Positions 16,262-24,488 of a stretch of DNA of 64,000 bases are shown in pieces. A program made the position numbers and the translations under genes. The notes beneath the pieces are model-generated. The model did no database searches. It was not told where the DNA came from and saw nothing but the letters and a program-made list of their open reading frames with translations. Each line of letters begins with the position of its first letter. Position 1 is the stretch's first letter. The DNA is from Peptoniphilus asaccharolyticus DSM 20463 (GTDB lineage Bacteria; Bacillota; Clostridia; Tissierellales; Peptoniphilaceae): the NCBI RefSeq assembly GCF_900176115.1, contig NZ_FWWR01000009.1, forward strand, positions 1 to 64,000. The letters run 5' to 3'.

Positions 16262-16288
16262 ACTAGCTAACAGCTAGTATTTTTTATG
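16262..16288 (+). terminator. Intrinsic terminator before terL
   Basis: ACTAGCT and AGCTAGT form a perfect 7-bp stem with a 3-nt loop, followed by ATTTTTTAT. Separates the small early/late-junction genes from the terminase large subunit gene; readthrough or a separate late promoter would be needed. Confidence 0.65.
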
Positions 16289-16313
16289 CCTATTTTAAAA
16301 GGAAGGAGGTCAA

Positions 16314-17903
16314 ATGAAATATAAACCAAGTAAATTTATGCTTGAAAGTTCACGATATGATAAAAACAAAGCTGACTATGCTGTCACTTTTATAGAATGT
16401 CTGAAACACACAAAAGGTAGATGGGCAGGTAAAGACTTCAAGCTTATTGGCTGGCAAGAAGAAATCATTAGAGATTTGTTTGGCATTGTAAAAGAAACTG
16501 GATACAGGCAATTTAATACAGCCTATATTGAAATACCAAAGAAGATGGGAAAATCTGAACTTGCTGCTGCCGTAGCACTCCTCCTTACTTGTGGTGATGG
16601 AGAAGAAAGAGCAGAAGTTTATGGATGTGCTGCTGATAGACAACAAGCAACTATAGTTTTTGATGTTGCAGCTGATATGGTAAGAATGAGTCCAGCCCTA
16701 TCTAAAAGAGTAAAGATTTTAGCATCTCAAAAGAGGATGATATATAAGCCGACCAATTCTTTCTATCAAGTTTTATCTGCAGAGGCCTATTCTAAGCATG
16801 GATTTAATATTCACGGTGTAGTATTTGACGAACTTCACACTCAGCCAAACAGAAAACTTTTTGATGTTATGACAAAAGGTTCAGGAGATGCAAGAACGCA
16901 ACCCCTATATTTTCTTATTACAACTGCAGGAACAGATACGAAATCAATCTGCTACGAGACGCATCAAAAGGCAGTGGACATACTTGAAGGAAGAAAAACT
17001 GATCCAACTTTTTATCCTGTTATTTATGGAGCTGACAGAGAAGATGATTGGACAGATGAAAAAGTATGGCATAAGGCAAATCCGTCTCTTGGAATTACAG
17101 TTCCTATAGAAAAAGTAAGACAAGCTTGTGAATCGGCTAAGCAAAACCCAACTGAAGAAAATGCCTTTAGGCAACTAAGATTAAATCAGTGGGTCAAACA
17201 AGCAATCAGGTGGATGCCTATGGAAAAATGGGATTTATGTAATTTTACTGTTAATGAAGAAGAACTAAAAGGCAGAGTTTGTTATGGTGGACTTGACCTA
17301 TCATCTACAACGGATATTACAGCCTTTGTTTTAGTATTTCCTCCAATAGACGAAGATGATAAATATCAAATATTACCCTACTTTTGGTTGCCAGAAGATA
17401 ACCTCGACCTAAGAGTAAAAAGAGACCATGTAAACTATGACCTATGGAAAAAACAAGGCTACATTCAAACTACAGAAGGAAATGTAGTTCACTATGGATT
17501 TATAGAAAAATTTATAGAAAACTTAGGTGAGATATATAACATTAGAGAAATTGCCTTTGACAGATGGGGAGCAGTCCAGATGGTACAAAACTTAGAAGGC
17601 ATGGGATTTACAGTTGTTCCTTTTGGTCAAGGATTTAAAGACATGTCTCCGCCAACAAAAGAATTAATGAAACTTACCCTTGAAAGAAAAATAGCCCATG
17701 GAGGCCATCCAGTTCTAAGGTGGATGATGGACAATATTTTCATACGAACAGACCCTGCTGGAAATATCAAAGCAGATAAGGAAAAATCCACAGAAAAGAT
17801 AGATGGAGTTATAGCTACAATTATGGCCCTTGATAGAGCTATAAGATGTGGCAATGATACAAGTGAATCTGTTTATGATGATAGAGGATTGATTGTCTTT
17901 TAA
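16314..17903 (+). CDS. terL: Terminase large subunit
   Basis: 529 aa, full length. N-terminal ATPase with the modified Walker A EIPKKMGKS (residues 73-81) and Walker B VVFDELH (D172, E173). The C-terminal RNase H-like nuclease begins with GGLDLSSTTDITAFVLVF, and further conserved acids are near AFDRWGA and DGVIATIMALDRA. It pumps DNA into proheads and cuts concatemers. Strong AAGGAAGGAGG site. Intact in contrast to terS and HNH. Confidence 0.95.
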   Translation: MKYKPSKFMLESSRYDKNKADYAVTFIECLKHTKGRWAGKDFKLIGWQEEIIRDLFGIVKETGYRQFNTAYIEIPKKMGKSELAAAVALLLTCGDGEERAEVYGCAADRQQATIVFDVAADMVRMSPALSKRVKILASQKRMIYKPTNSFYQVLSAEAYSKHGFNIHGVVFDELHTQPNRKLFDVMTKGSGDARTQPLYFLITTAGTDTKSICYETHQKAVDILEGRKTDPTFYPVIYGADREDDWTDEKVWHKANPSLGITVPIEKVRQACESAKQNPTEENAFRQLRLNQWVKQAIRWMPMEKWDLCNFTVNEEELKGRVCYGGLDLSSTTDITAFVLVFPPIDEDDKYQILPYFWLPEDNLDLRVKRDHVNYDLWKKQGYIQTTEGNVVHYGFIEKFIENLGEIYNIREIAFDRWGAVQMVQNLEGMGFTVVPFGQGFKDMSPPTKELMKLTLERKIAHGGHPVLRWMMDNIFIRTDPAGNIKADKEKSTEKIDGVIATIMALDRAIRCGNDTSESVYDDRGLIVF

Positions 17904-17931
17904 AATAACACAAAATAACACAAAATAACAC
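17902..17931. repeat. Three tandem 10-bp repeats
   Basis: AAAATAACAC three times in a row, starting inside the terL stop codon and ending at the -35 box of the next promoter. Could be a binding site for a regulator of the moron gene or a slippage product. Confidence 0.7.
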
Positions 17932-17959
17932 TTGATAACAAAGCGAAAAATGATATAAT
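17932..17959 (+). promoter_or_regulatory. Promoter of the terL-portal moron
   Basis: TTGATA (17932-17937), 16-bp spacer, TATAAT (17954-17959), then AAAGGAG and the ATG at 17980. A near-consensus vegetative promoter in the middle of a late operon, a hallmark of independently expressed moron genes. Confidence 0.7.
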
Positions 17960-17979
17960 GAAATAAAGGAGATGAAATT

Positions 17980-18453
17980 ATGAATAATTATGAAAAAACG
18001 CTTTTAAATCTAGTGGAAAGAGTATGTTCTTTAGAAGAAGAAGTAAAAAAGTTGAAAGACCTTAAAAATAATGTCGATGATAAGGCTGATGATAAGAGTG
18101 GTGAGAAAGATAAGACTAGATATCTTTATAATGGAGCTATTTATCTAAAGAATGCACTGGTATTGCAAGTTGTAAAAGATTATGTACGAAACAATCCTAA
18201 TTTAAAATATAAAGAACTATTAAAAGCTTTTGATAAGAGTTTACAAGGTTCTTTAGGAGTTATTAGGGCTAAAGAAGATGTTATTGAAAGATACAAAGAT
18301 CCAGACAAAAGATTTTTCATGAATAATGAAGATATTTTACATTTAGATGATCAAGAATTTGTAATCTGTACTCAATGGGGACGTGACAATATAAATATAT
18401 TCTTAAAAAGGGCTAAATCTTTAGGATTTGCTATTATTCCCGTTGAAATATAA
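17980..18453 (+). CDS. Moron-type protein of unknown function
   Basis: 157 aa. The first 45 residues form a charged coiled coil (LLNLVERVCSLEEEVKKLKD) followed by a Lys/Asp linker. The C-terminal domain (about 55-157) has a conserved look: YLKNALVLQVVKDYV, LLKAFDKSLQGSLGVI, KRFFMNNEDIL, CTQWGRDNINIFLKRAKSLG. I recognise this domain as a common C-terminal module of uncharacterised bacterial proteins but cannot name a function. It has its own promoter and interrupts the invariant terL-portal order, so it is likely expressed in the lysogen. Confidence 0.7.
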   Translation: MNNYEKTLLNLVERVCSLEEEVKKLKDLKNNVDDKADDKSGEKDKTRYLYNGAIYLKNALVLQVVKDYVRNNPNLKYKELLKAFDKSLQGSLGVIRAKEDVIERYKDPDKRFFMNNEDILHLDDQEFVICTQWGRDNINIFLKRAKSLGFAIIPVEI

Positions 18454-18510
18454 TTGTATAAATAATATCCAGCATATAAATTTTTTGATTAGTTTTAAGA
18501 AGGTGGTAAT

Positions 18511-19749
18511 ATAAACATACTAAATTTAATATTCAAGTCGAGAGACAAACCTAAAGACGGGGAGAGGATATCTTCATCGTCTTTTTTATTTGGGAGAACA
18601 ACAGCAGGAAGGAATGTTAACGAATTTACTGCCATGCAGATGACAGCCGTTTATTCCTGTGTAAGAGTTTTAGCTGAAACATTAGCAGGACTTCCTCTTC
18701 ATCTATATAAAAGAGGAGATTCAAACTCAAAGGAAAAAGCAAAAGACCATGCCATATATTTTCTTTTACACGATGAGCCAAATACTGAAATGACTTCCTT
18801 TGTATTTAGGGAAACACTAATGACACATCTTCTACTTTGGGGCAATGCTTATGCTCAGATAATTCGTAATGGGAGAAATGAGGTAATTGGACTTTATCCA
18901 TTAATGCCAAACAAAATGACTGTTATGAGAAGTGAAGATGGAGAAATCTTTTATAAATACAATTATAAATCAGAAGAAGTTTATCTTTTAAAAGAAGATG
19001 TTCTTCATATACCTGGACTTGGTTTTGATGGTCTTATTGGTTACTCGCCAATTACAATGGCCAAGAATGCAATTGGTATGGCTATGGCTTGTGAAGATTA
19101 TGGTGCATCTTTCTTTCAAAATGGAGCACAACCAGGTGGGGTTTTAGAACATCCAGGCATAATTAAAGATCCAGAGAGAGTAAGGGAGTCATGGAATGCA
19201 GCCTTTCAAGGGCCTAAGAACGCCAACAAAGTGGCTGTACTTGAAGAAGGGATGAAATACCAACCGATTGCTATTGCGCCAAGTGAAGCCCAGTTTTTGG
19301 AAACAAGAAAGTTTCAGTTAAATGAGATAGCAAGGATATTTAGAATACCACCTCATATGATTGGAGACTTGGAGAAGTCGTCATTTTCAAATATAGAACA
19401 GCAGTCACTTGAATTTGTTAAATATACTCTCGATCCTTGGATTGTTCGTTGGGAGCAATCTTTAGAAAGATCACTATTAACAAAGAAAGAAAAGGAATCT
19501 TACTTTATTAAATTCAACCTTGATGGACTTCTGAGGGGAGACTATGAATCAAGGATGAATGGATATGCTGTAGGAAGACAAAATGGCTGGATGAGTGCAA
19601 ATGACATAAGAGAATTAGAAAACCTAGATAGGATATCGGCTGAAGAAGGTGGTGACCTATACCTTGTAAATGGAAATATGCTACCGCTTGATAAGGCAGG
19701 TAGTTTTTATCAGCAGAAAGGAGAAGAAATAAATCCTAATGAAGAATAA
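18511..19749 (+). CDS. Portal protein (HK97 family)
   Basis: Forms the dodecameric ring through which DNA enters the head. Conserved portal segments are TAVYSCVRVLAETLAGLPLH, GNAYAQIIRNGRNEVIGLYP and FRIPPHMIGDLEKSSFSNIE. The usual N-terminus (NILNLIFKSRDKPKDGER) is encoded upstream of the first ATG (18634), and the only start at the right distance from AAGAAGGTGGT is ATA at 18511, where ATG is expected. No ATG, GTG or TTG lies in frame between 18511 and 18634. If only 18634 is used, 41 residues are lost. Overlaps the protease gene by 11 bp. Confidence 0.85.
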   Translation: MNILNLIFKSRDKPKDGERISSSSFLFGRTTAGRNVNEFTAMQMTAVYSCVRVLAETLAGLPLHLYKRGDSNSKEKAKDHAIYFLLHDEPNTEMTSFVFRETLMTHLLLWGNAYAQIIRNGRNEVIGLYPLMPNKMTVMRSEDGEIFYKYNYKSEEVYLLKEDVLHIPGLGFDGLIGYSPITMAKNAIGMAMACEDYGASFFQNGAQPGGVLEHPGIIKDPERVRESWNAAFQGPKNANKVAVLEEGMKYQPIAIAPSEAQFLETRKFQLNEIARIFRIPPHMIGDLEKSSFSNIEQQSLEFVKYTLDPWIVRWEQSLERSLLTKKEKESYFIKFNLDGLLRGDYESRMNGYAVGRQNGWMSANDIRELENLDRISAEEGGDLYLVNGNMLPLDKAGSFYQQKGEEINPNEE

Positions 19750-20425
19750 TAAAATATTTTGGAATTGGAAAAAGGATTCAAATGAACTCTATATAGATGG
19801 AGTTATTGCAGAAGAGTCTTGGTTTGATGATGAAATCACTCCAAGGCTCTTTTTTGAAGAATTAAAAAACAAAAGTGGAGATATAACTGTGTGGATCAAC
19901 TCCCCTGGTGGAGACTGTATAGCTGCATCGAGAATTTACACCATGCTTTTAGAGCACAAGGGAAATGTGACCATTAAGATTGATGGGCTTGTAGCATCCG
20001 CTGCGTCTGTTATTGCAATGGCAGGAACTGAAGTGTTGATGAGTCCTACTTCATTAATGATGATTCATAATCCTTTAACTGTAGCCATTGGTGACTCAAA
20101 AGAAATGCAAAAAGCTATAGACATGTTAAAGGAAGTAAAGGAATCAATCATCAATGCCTATGAGATTAAGACAGGTTTATCCAGAGAAGAGATTTCTAAT
20201 CTAATGGATGGAGAGACTTGGTTTGATAAGAACAAGGCTATTGAGATGGGCTTTTGTGACGGAACTCTCACTGATAAAAGAAAAGATGAAAAAGTTACGA
20301 ACATGGTCTTTTCAAGGCGAGCAGTTACAAACTCACTCTTAACAAAGATAAATAAAGAAGTAAAGACTCACTCAATTAGTGAAGTAGAAGAAAGATTAAA
20401 CAAAATTAAAAACACTTGGAGGTAA
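19739..20425 (+). CDS. Head maturation protease, ClpP-like
   Basis: 228-aa ClpP/S14-type prohead protease. Catalytic S87 lies in GLVASAASVIAMAG and H110 in LMMIHNP. The WINSPGGDC motif forms the oxyanion strand. It cleaves the capsid scaffold region (delta domain) during head maturation. Placed between portal and major capsid as in HK97-type phages. Confidence 0.92.
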   Translation: MKNNKIFWNWKKDSNELYIDGVIAEESWFDDEITPRLFFEELKNKSGDITVWINSPGGDCIAASRIYTMLLEHKGNVTIKIDGLVASAASVIAMAGTEVLMSPTSLMMIHNPLTVAIGDSKEMQKAIDMLKEVKESIINAYEIKTGLSREEISNLMDGETWFDKNKAIEMGFCDGTLTDKRKDEKVTNMVFSRRAVTNSLLTKINKEVKTHSISEVEERLNKIKNTWR

Positions 20426-20429
20426 AGAT

Positions 20430-21620
20430 ATGAACTTAAAAGATCTAATGGAAAAGAGAACTAAAGCTTGGGATGAGGCAAAGGCATTTGCTGAATCTAA
20501 GAAAGATGAAAAGGGTCTAATGTCTGATGAAGACTTTAAGACATATGAAGAGATGGAGAGAACTATCGAGAATTATACTCGTGAAATTGAAAGAAAGAAG
20601 AGGGAAGAAGAAATGGATAAATCCTTAGAAAAACCTACTACTCAAGCACTAACAAATGAACCTGCTACTTTTAATGAAGAAGAAAAGCCAATGAGAGCAA
20701 GAAATGTCTATAAGAAATCTATGATGAAAGCACTAAGAACTAACTTTAGAGATATTTCAAATGAATTAAAAGTAGGTACAGATGAAAGTGGTGGATATTT
20801 AGTTCCAGAAGAAATGGAAGTAGATATTGTAAATGGTCTTGAAGATGAAAATATTGTAAGAAAACTAGCTACTAAAGTTCAAACTTCTGGACTTCATAAA
20901 ATTAATATCGCAGCTACAAAGCCTGCTGCTCTATGGGTAGAAGAAGGTGGTCAACTTACCTTTGGAGATGGTACATTCGACCAAGTATCTCTTGATGCAC
21001 ACAAACTTCATGTTGGTATTAAAGTAACTGAAGAACTTCTCTATGATGCAGCCTTTAATTTAGAAAAATACATCACTGAAGAATTTACTAGAGCACTAGC
21101 AAATGCTGAAGAGGACGCTTTCTTAAATGGCGATGGAGTAAATAAGCCTACAGGAATTTTTGACTCTAAAAAGGGTGGAGAACTTGGTGTGACAACAAAG
21201 GCTCAAACAATTAATGCGGATGAACTAATTGATTTAGTTTACTCATTAGACAGACCTTATAGAAAGAAAGCAGCTTTCATTTTAAATGATGCAACAGTTG
21301 CTCAGATTAGAAAGCTTAAAGATGTTAATGGTGCATATATTTGGCAACCATCTCTTAAAGATGGAGAACCAGATAGACTTTTAGGATATCCTGCTTATAC
21401 ATCTGCCTTTGCACCAAAAGCTGATAAAGGAAAACTTGCAGTAGCCTTTGGCGATTTTTCATATTACAAGATTGGAGATAGGGGAAATAGATCTTTCCAA
21501 GACTTAAAGGAACTATTTGCTGGTAATGGCATGGTTGGTTTCTTAGGTAAAGAAAGAGTAGATGGAATTTTAGTTTTAAGAGAAGCAGTTAAACTTTTAA
21601 AAATTGGTGCTACTGCCTAA
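20430..21620 (+). CDS. Major capsid protein (HK97 fold)
   Basis: 396 aa. The N-terminal 100 residues are a charged coiled-coil delta domain expected to be removed by the ClpP-like protease. The HK97 core then follows (ELKVGTDESGGYLVPEEMEV, ALANAEEDAFLNGDGVNKPTG, AAFILNDATVAQIRKLKD, LFAGNGMVGFLGKERVDG). Forms the icosahedral shell. Strong GGAGG site. Confidence 0.95.
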   Translation: MNLKDLMEKRTKAWDEAKAFAESKKDEKGLMSDEDFKTYEEMERTIENYTREIERKKREEEMDKSLEKPTTQALTNEPATFNEEEKPMRARNVYKKSMMKALRTNFRDISNELKVGTDESGGYLVPEEMEVDIVNGLEDENIVRKLATKVQTSGLHKINIAATKPAALWVEEGGQLTFGDGTFDQVSLDAHKLHVGIKVTEELLYDAAFNLEKYITEEFTRALANAEEDAFLNGDGVNKPTGIFDSKKGGELGVTTKAQTINADELIDLVYSLDRPYRKKAAFILNDATVAQIRKLKDVNGAYIWQPSLKDGEPDRLLGYPAYTSAFAPKADKGKLAVAFGDFSYYKIGDRGNRSFQDLKELFAGNGMVGFLGKERVDGILVLREAVKLLKIGATA

Positions 21621-21630
21621 GGAGTAGATT

Positions 21631-21903
21631 ATGATTACTCTTGAGGAGGCAAAATCATATTTAAGGGTGGATTTTGATGATGAGGATGAGATGATTAATT
21701 CTCTCATCCAATCATCAATAAAGCACTCCATGGATGTAGCCAGGGTTGATAGTGAAGAAGAACTTTCTAAAAATCCAAATGGAAAGATAGCCGTCCTCTA
21801 TATGATCGCTTATCTTTATGAGCATAGAGAAGAGGCAGATTATGCTGAATTAAACTTAACTCTAAGGGCTTTATTATTTGGAATGAGAAAGGCTGAATTC
21901 TAA
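21631..21903 (+). CDS. Head-tail connector protein (gp6-like)
   Basis: 90 aa beginning MITLEEAKSYLRVDFDDEDE, the classic start of the phage gp6-like DNA-packaging/adaptor family that docks under the portal. Helical, with the conserved LIQSSIKHSMDVA region. The next gene begins at its stop codon. Confidence 0.88.
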   Translation: MITLEEAKSYLRVDFDDEDEMINSLIQSSIKHSMDVARVDSEEELSKNPNGKIAVLYMIAYLYEHREEADYAELNLTLRALLFGMRKAEF

Positions 21904-22235
21904 TGAAGATATCGGATTTAAATAGAAAAATAACCTTTCAAAATAAAGCTGTGGAAGTTGATGAGATAGGTAACCATAAATCAGTATGGACAGATTATCT
22001 AGAAACTTCAGCCTATATATCTTTTCAAGGTAAAGGAGAAGAAGTTTTTCTTGGGATGGAAGTAGACAGGTCAGACATTTCTTTTACTGTAAGATTTCAA
22101 AATAGGCTGAAGAATATTAATACTTCAGAGTACAGAATTTTATTTGAGGATGAAAAGTACAATATCATCTCAATTGACTTTATGAACTATGAAAATAGAC
22201 TTATAAAGTTTAGATGTAGGAAGGTGAGTAGATGA
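21903..22235 (+). CDS. Head-tail adaptor (head closure)
   Basis: 110-aa beta-rich protein starting MKISDLNRKITFQNKAVEVD, typical of SPP1 gp16/HK97 gp7-like head-completion proteins. Contains DYLETSAYISFQGKGEEVFL and ends in a basic strand. Overlaps the next gene by 4 bp. Confidence 0.85.
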   Translation: MKISDLNRKITFQNKAVEVDEIGNHKSVWTDYLETSAYISFQGKGEEVFLGMEVDRSDISFTVRFQNRLKNINTSEYRILFEDEKYNIISIDFMNYENRLIKFRCRKVSR

Positions 22236-22612
22236 ATGTAAAAATTGAAAACCTCGCCAGTGAAATAATGAAAGGCTTAGAAGAATATTCTGATATGGCT
22301 ACGGATGAAGTCAAAAAGGAAGTAAAAAAAGCTGGTAGCAATATTAGAAAAGACATACAAGAAAATGCACCTGTAGGAGAAACAAAGAAATATTCTAAAT
22401 CTTGGTCTGTAAAAACTATGAAAGAAACTTCGAACTCAATAGAACTTGTAGTTCACTCAAGAAATAGATACCAGCTGGCTCATCTACTTGAGAAAGGCCA
22501 TGTTCTAAGACAAGGAGGAAGAGTATCTGCTAAGCCTCATATTGGACCAGCTGAGGAGAAAGGAATCAAAGAATTGGAAGAAAATATAATGAGGAAATTA
22601 CAAGATGGATAG
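22232..22612 (+). CDS. HK97 gp10-like head-tail component
   Basis: 126 aa. N-terminal helix, then the family core ENAPVGETKKYSKSWSVKTM and a HLLEKGHVLRQGGRVSAKPH block ending in IGPAEEKG, all characteristic of HK97-gp10-type proteins. Part of the neck/tail completion module. Overlaps the next gene by 8 bp. Confidence 0.88.
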   Translation: MNVKIENLASEIMKGLEEYSDMATDEVKKEVKKAGSNIRKDIQENAPVGETKKYSKSWSVKTMKETSNSIELVVHSRNRYQLAHLLEKGHVLRQGGRVSAKPHIGPAEEKGIKELEENIMRKLQDG

Positions 22613-22931
22613 GCTATTAAAAATAATTGAAGATATAGGACTTTCATTTGCATACTCGCACTTTGCTGAAGGAGAAAGTCCAGAACCACCATTTTTGGTT
22701 TATCTATTTCCAAAGAATAAACACTTTGGTGCAGATGGAGTAGTTTTCTATAAAAACACCCAAATAGACTTAGAACTTTACACGGATAAGAAAGATTTAA
22801 AATTAGAAGAAAAAATAGAAGAGATACTTGATAGGGAAAAAATCTATTATGAAAAATCTGAAGTTTGGATTGAATCAGAGAGATTCTATGAGGTTCTCTA
22901 TGAATTTACTATGGAGGTAAAAAATGGCTAA
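22605..22931 (+). CDS. Tail terminator-like protein
   Basis: 108 aa (LLKIIEDIGLSFAYSHFAEG, FLVYLFPKNKHFGADGVVFY, QIDLELYTDKKDLKLEEKIE). Size, alpha/beta pattern and position between gp10-like and major tail protein fit the tail-terminator/completion family. Overlaps the major tail gene by 8 bp. Confidence 0.75.
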   Translation: MDRLLKIIEDIGLSFAYSHFAEGESPEPPFLVYLFPKNKHFGADGVVFYKNTQIDLELYTDKKDLKLEEKIEEILDREKIYYEKSEVWIESERFYEVLYEFTMEVKNG

Positions 22932-23520
22932 TAAAGTTAAATTTAATATTTGTAATGTACATTACGCTCTTTTTGATAAAACCGAAGAGGGCGTTATTAA
23001 ATATAAGACACCAGTTCCAATGCCTGGTGCTGTTTCAATTTCATTAGATCCAAATGGAGAGCCTGAAAGTTTTTATGCAGATGGAATTGAATACTACACT
23101 ATTTCAAACAATATGGGATATGATGGAGATTTAGAAATCGCTCTTATTCCAGAATCCTTTAGGACTGATGTTTTGATGGAAAAATCAGACTCCAATAAAG
23201 TTCTAATTGAGTCTTCAAACTCTGAAACTGCAAACTTTGCACTGTTATTTGAGTTTGATGGAGACCAAAAGAAAATCCGTCACGTCATGTATAACTGTTC
23301 AGCAGCAAGACCTACTCTCGAAGGAGAAACTAATGAAGAATCAAGAGAAGTTCAACCAGAAACCTTATCTATCCAAGCAAGACCACTTCCAAATGGAAAT
23401 GTAAAGGCTAGAACAGGTGAAGAAACTACGAAGGAAACTTACGATGGTTGGTATAAGTCAGTCTATATGCCAACAGAAACTACAGTAACACCTTCAAGAG
23501 CAAGTGTTGGAGGTAAATAA
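22924..23520 (+). CDS. Major tail protein (phi13 family)
   Basis: 198 aa. Contains FNICNVHYALFDKTEEGVIK, MPGAVSISLDPNGEPESFYA, YYTISNNMGYDGDLEIALIP, and the RHVMYNCSAARPTLEGE region seen in phi13-type major tail proteins. Polymerises into the siphovirus tail tube. The C-terminus is short and lacks an Ig-like decoration domain. Confidence 0.9.
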   Translation: MANKVKFNICNVHYALFDKTEEGVIKYKTPVPMPGAVSISLDPNGEPESFYADGIEYYTISNNMGYDGDLEIALIPESFRTDVLMEKSDSNKVLIESSNSETANFALLFEFDGDQKKIRHVMYNCSAARPTLEGETNEESREVQPETLSIQARPLPNGNVKARTGEETTKETYDGWYKSVYMPTETTVTPSRASVGGK

Positions 23521-23522
23521 AT

Positions 23523-23879
23523 ATGGCACTAACAAAGAAAATTCAAATTGATGGACAAGATGTTGTTTTCCGTGCATCAGCAGCTATCCCAAGAATCTAT
23601 AGGCTTAAATTTGGAAGGGATATCTTTAAAGACTTAATGGAACTAGAAAAGTCCATGAAGAAAAATGATGAAGATAAATCTAATCTTGACATAGGTTCAT
23701 TAGAACTATTTGAAAATATAGCCTATGTAATGGCCAAGCATGGAGACAAAACTGTGCCAGATAGTCCAGAAGAATGGTTGGATAATTTCTCAACCTTTTC
23801 AATTTACCAAATTCTGCCACAGCTAATTGAATTATGGGGGCTTAATATAAAATCGGAAGAAGTTCCTAAAAAAAAGTAA
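23523..23879 (+). CDS. Tail assembly chaperone G
   Basis: 118 aa, starts MALTKKIQIDGQDVVFRASA and contains IPRIYRLKFGRDIFKDLMEL, typical of siphovirus tail chaperones. It ends in KKK directly on a slippery sequence. Together with the -1 frameshifted extension it coats the tape measure during tail assembly. Confidence 0.85.
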   Translation: MALTKKIQIDGQDVVFRASAAIPRIYRLKFGRDIFKDLMELEKSMKKNDEDKSNLDIGSLELFENIAYVMAKHGDKTVPDSPEEWLDNFSTFSIYQILPQLIELWGLNIKSEEVPKKK

Positions 23880-24061
23880 GACCAACAGAAAGACCAATGA
23901 CTACACCCTTATTCCTATTAAGGGCAGTGGAGCTTGGTCTTTCTGTTTCTGATTTATCCCTATTAACAATTGGACTTGTAAATGATATGTTCACAGAAAA
24001 GAATAACGATGAATATAAATACAAGGAAGTAGCCACACAAGAAGACTTTGATAAATTTTAA
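23873..24061 (+). CDS. Tail assembly chaperone T extension (-1 frameshift)
   Basis: The -1 frame continues past the G stop codon as KVRPTERPMTTPLFLLRAVE, LGLSVSDLSLLTIGLVNDMF and TEKNNDEYKYKEVATQEDFDKF, matching phage GT extensions. The in-frame heptamer A-AAA-AAG at 23870-23876 lies immediately before the zero-frame stop and is the classic bacterial -1 slippery site. Made only as the G-T fusion, about 178 aa. Confidence 0.85.
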   Translation, partial: KVRPTERPMTTPLFLLRAVELGLSVSDLSLLTIGLVNDMFTEKNNDEYKYKEVATQEDFDKF

Positions 24062-24099
24062 TCTACTTATGGTATAATTACTGTAACAGAGGTGATACT

Positions 24100-24426
24100 G
24101 TGGGTAAAAAGAAAAACAAAGGTCGAAGTCCAAAAATCAATATCAACGAAATTCCAAAAAGTGACAGAGAAGAGGCTGTTAGAAAATATAATAAGTCTCC
24201 CGACACGGTAAGAATATATTACAATCAAAAAGATTCAACATTACTGGCTATAGATTCTTCAATTGAAAAAAAAGAAGTAAACTTTGATGAGGGAAATATC
24301 TTTTTTATTATTGGCGGAAGAAAAAACAAAAAAGACAAAATAAATCAAGCAGATATTATTAAGGCAATTAATGATGAATTAGAATTTTGGTTTTACACTG
24401 ACGATGATATTTACAGTGAATATTAA
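24100..24426 (+). CDS. Small phage protein, second moron candidate
   Basis: 108 aa, GTG start with AGAGGTGAT upstream. N-terminus very basic (GKKKNKGRSPK), then INEIPKSDREEAVRKYNKSP and a C-terminal acidic part (WFYTDDDIYSEY). A TATAAT at 24073-24078, with TTGATA 19 bp upstream, and a terminator immediately after the gene make it an independent unit between tail chaperone and tape measure. No family recognised. Confidence 0.6.
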   Translation: MGKKKNKGRSPKININEIPKSDREEAVRKYNKSPDTVRIYYNQKDSTLLAIDSSIEKKEVNFDEGNIFFIIGGRKNKKDKINQADIIKAINDELEFWFYTDDDIYSEY

Positions 24427-24431
24427 TTTTT

Positions 24432-24461
24432 AGCATCTATCAAAAGGGTAGGTGCTTTTTT
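24432..24461 (+). terminator. Intrinsic terminator after the 24.1-kb gene
   Basis: AGCATCTATC pairs with GGTAGGTGCT (two G-U pairs), followed by a T6 run. It would end the small transcript just before the tape measure gene. Confidence 0.7.
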
Positions 24462-24488
24462 GATGCTCAAAATTAAGGAGGTGAGATA

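Noticed and set aside
17902-17931. Possible CRISPR-like repeat
   Set aside because: Three directly adjacent 10-bp units with no spacers; a simple tandem repeat next to a promoter.
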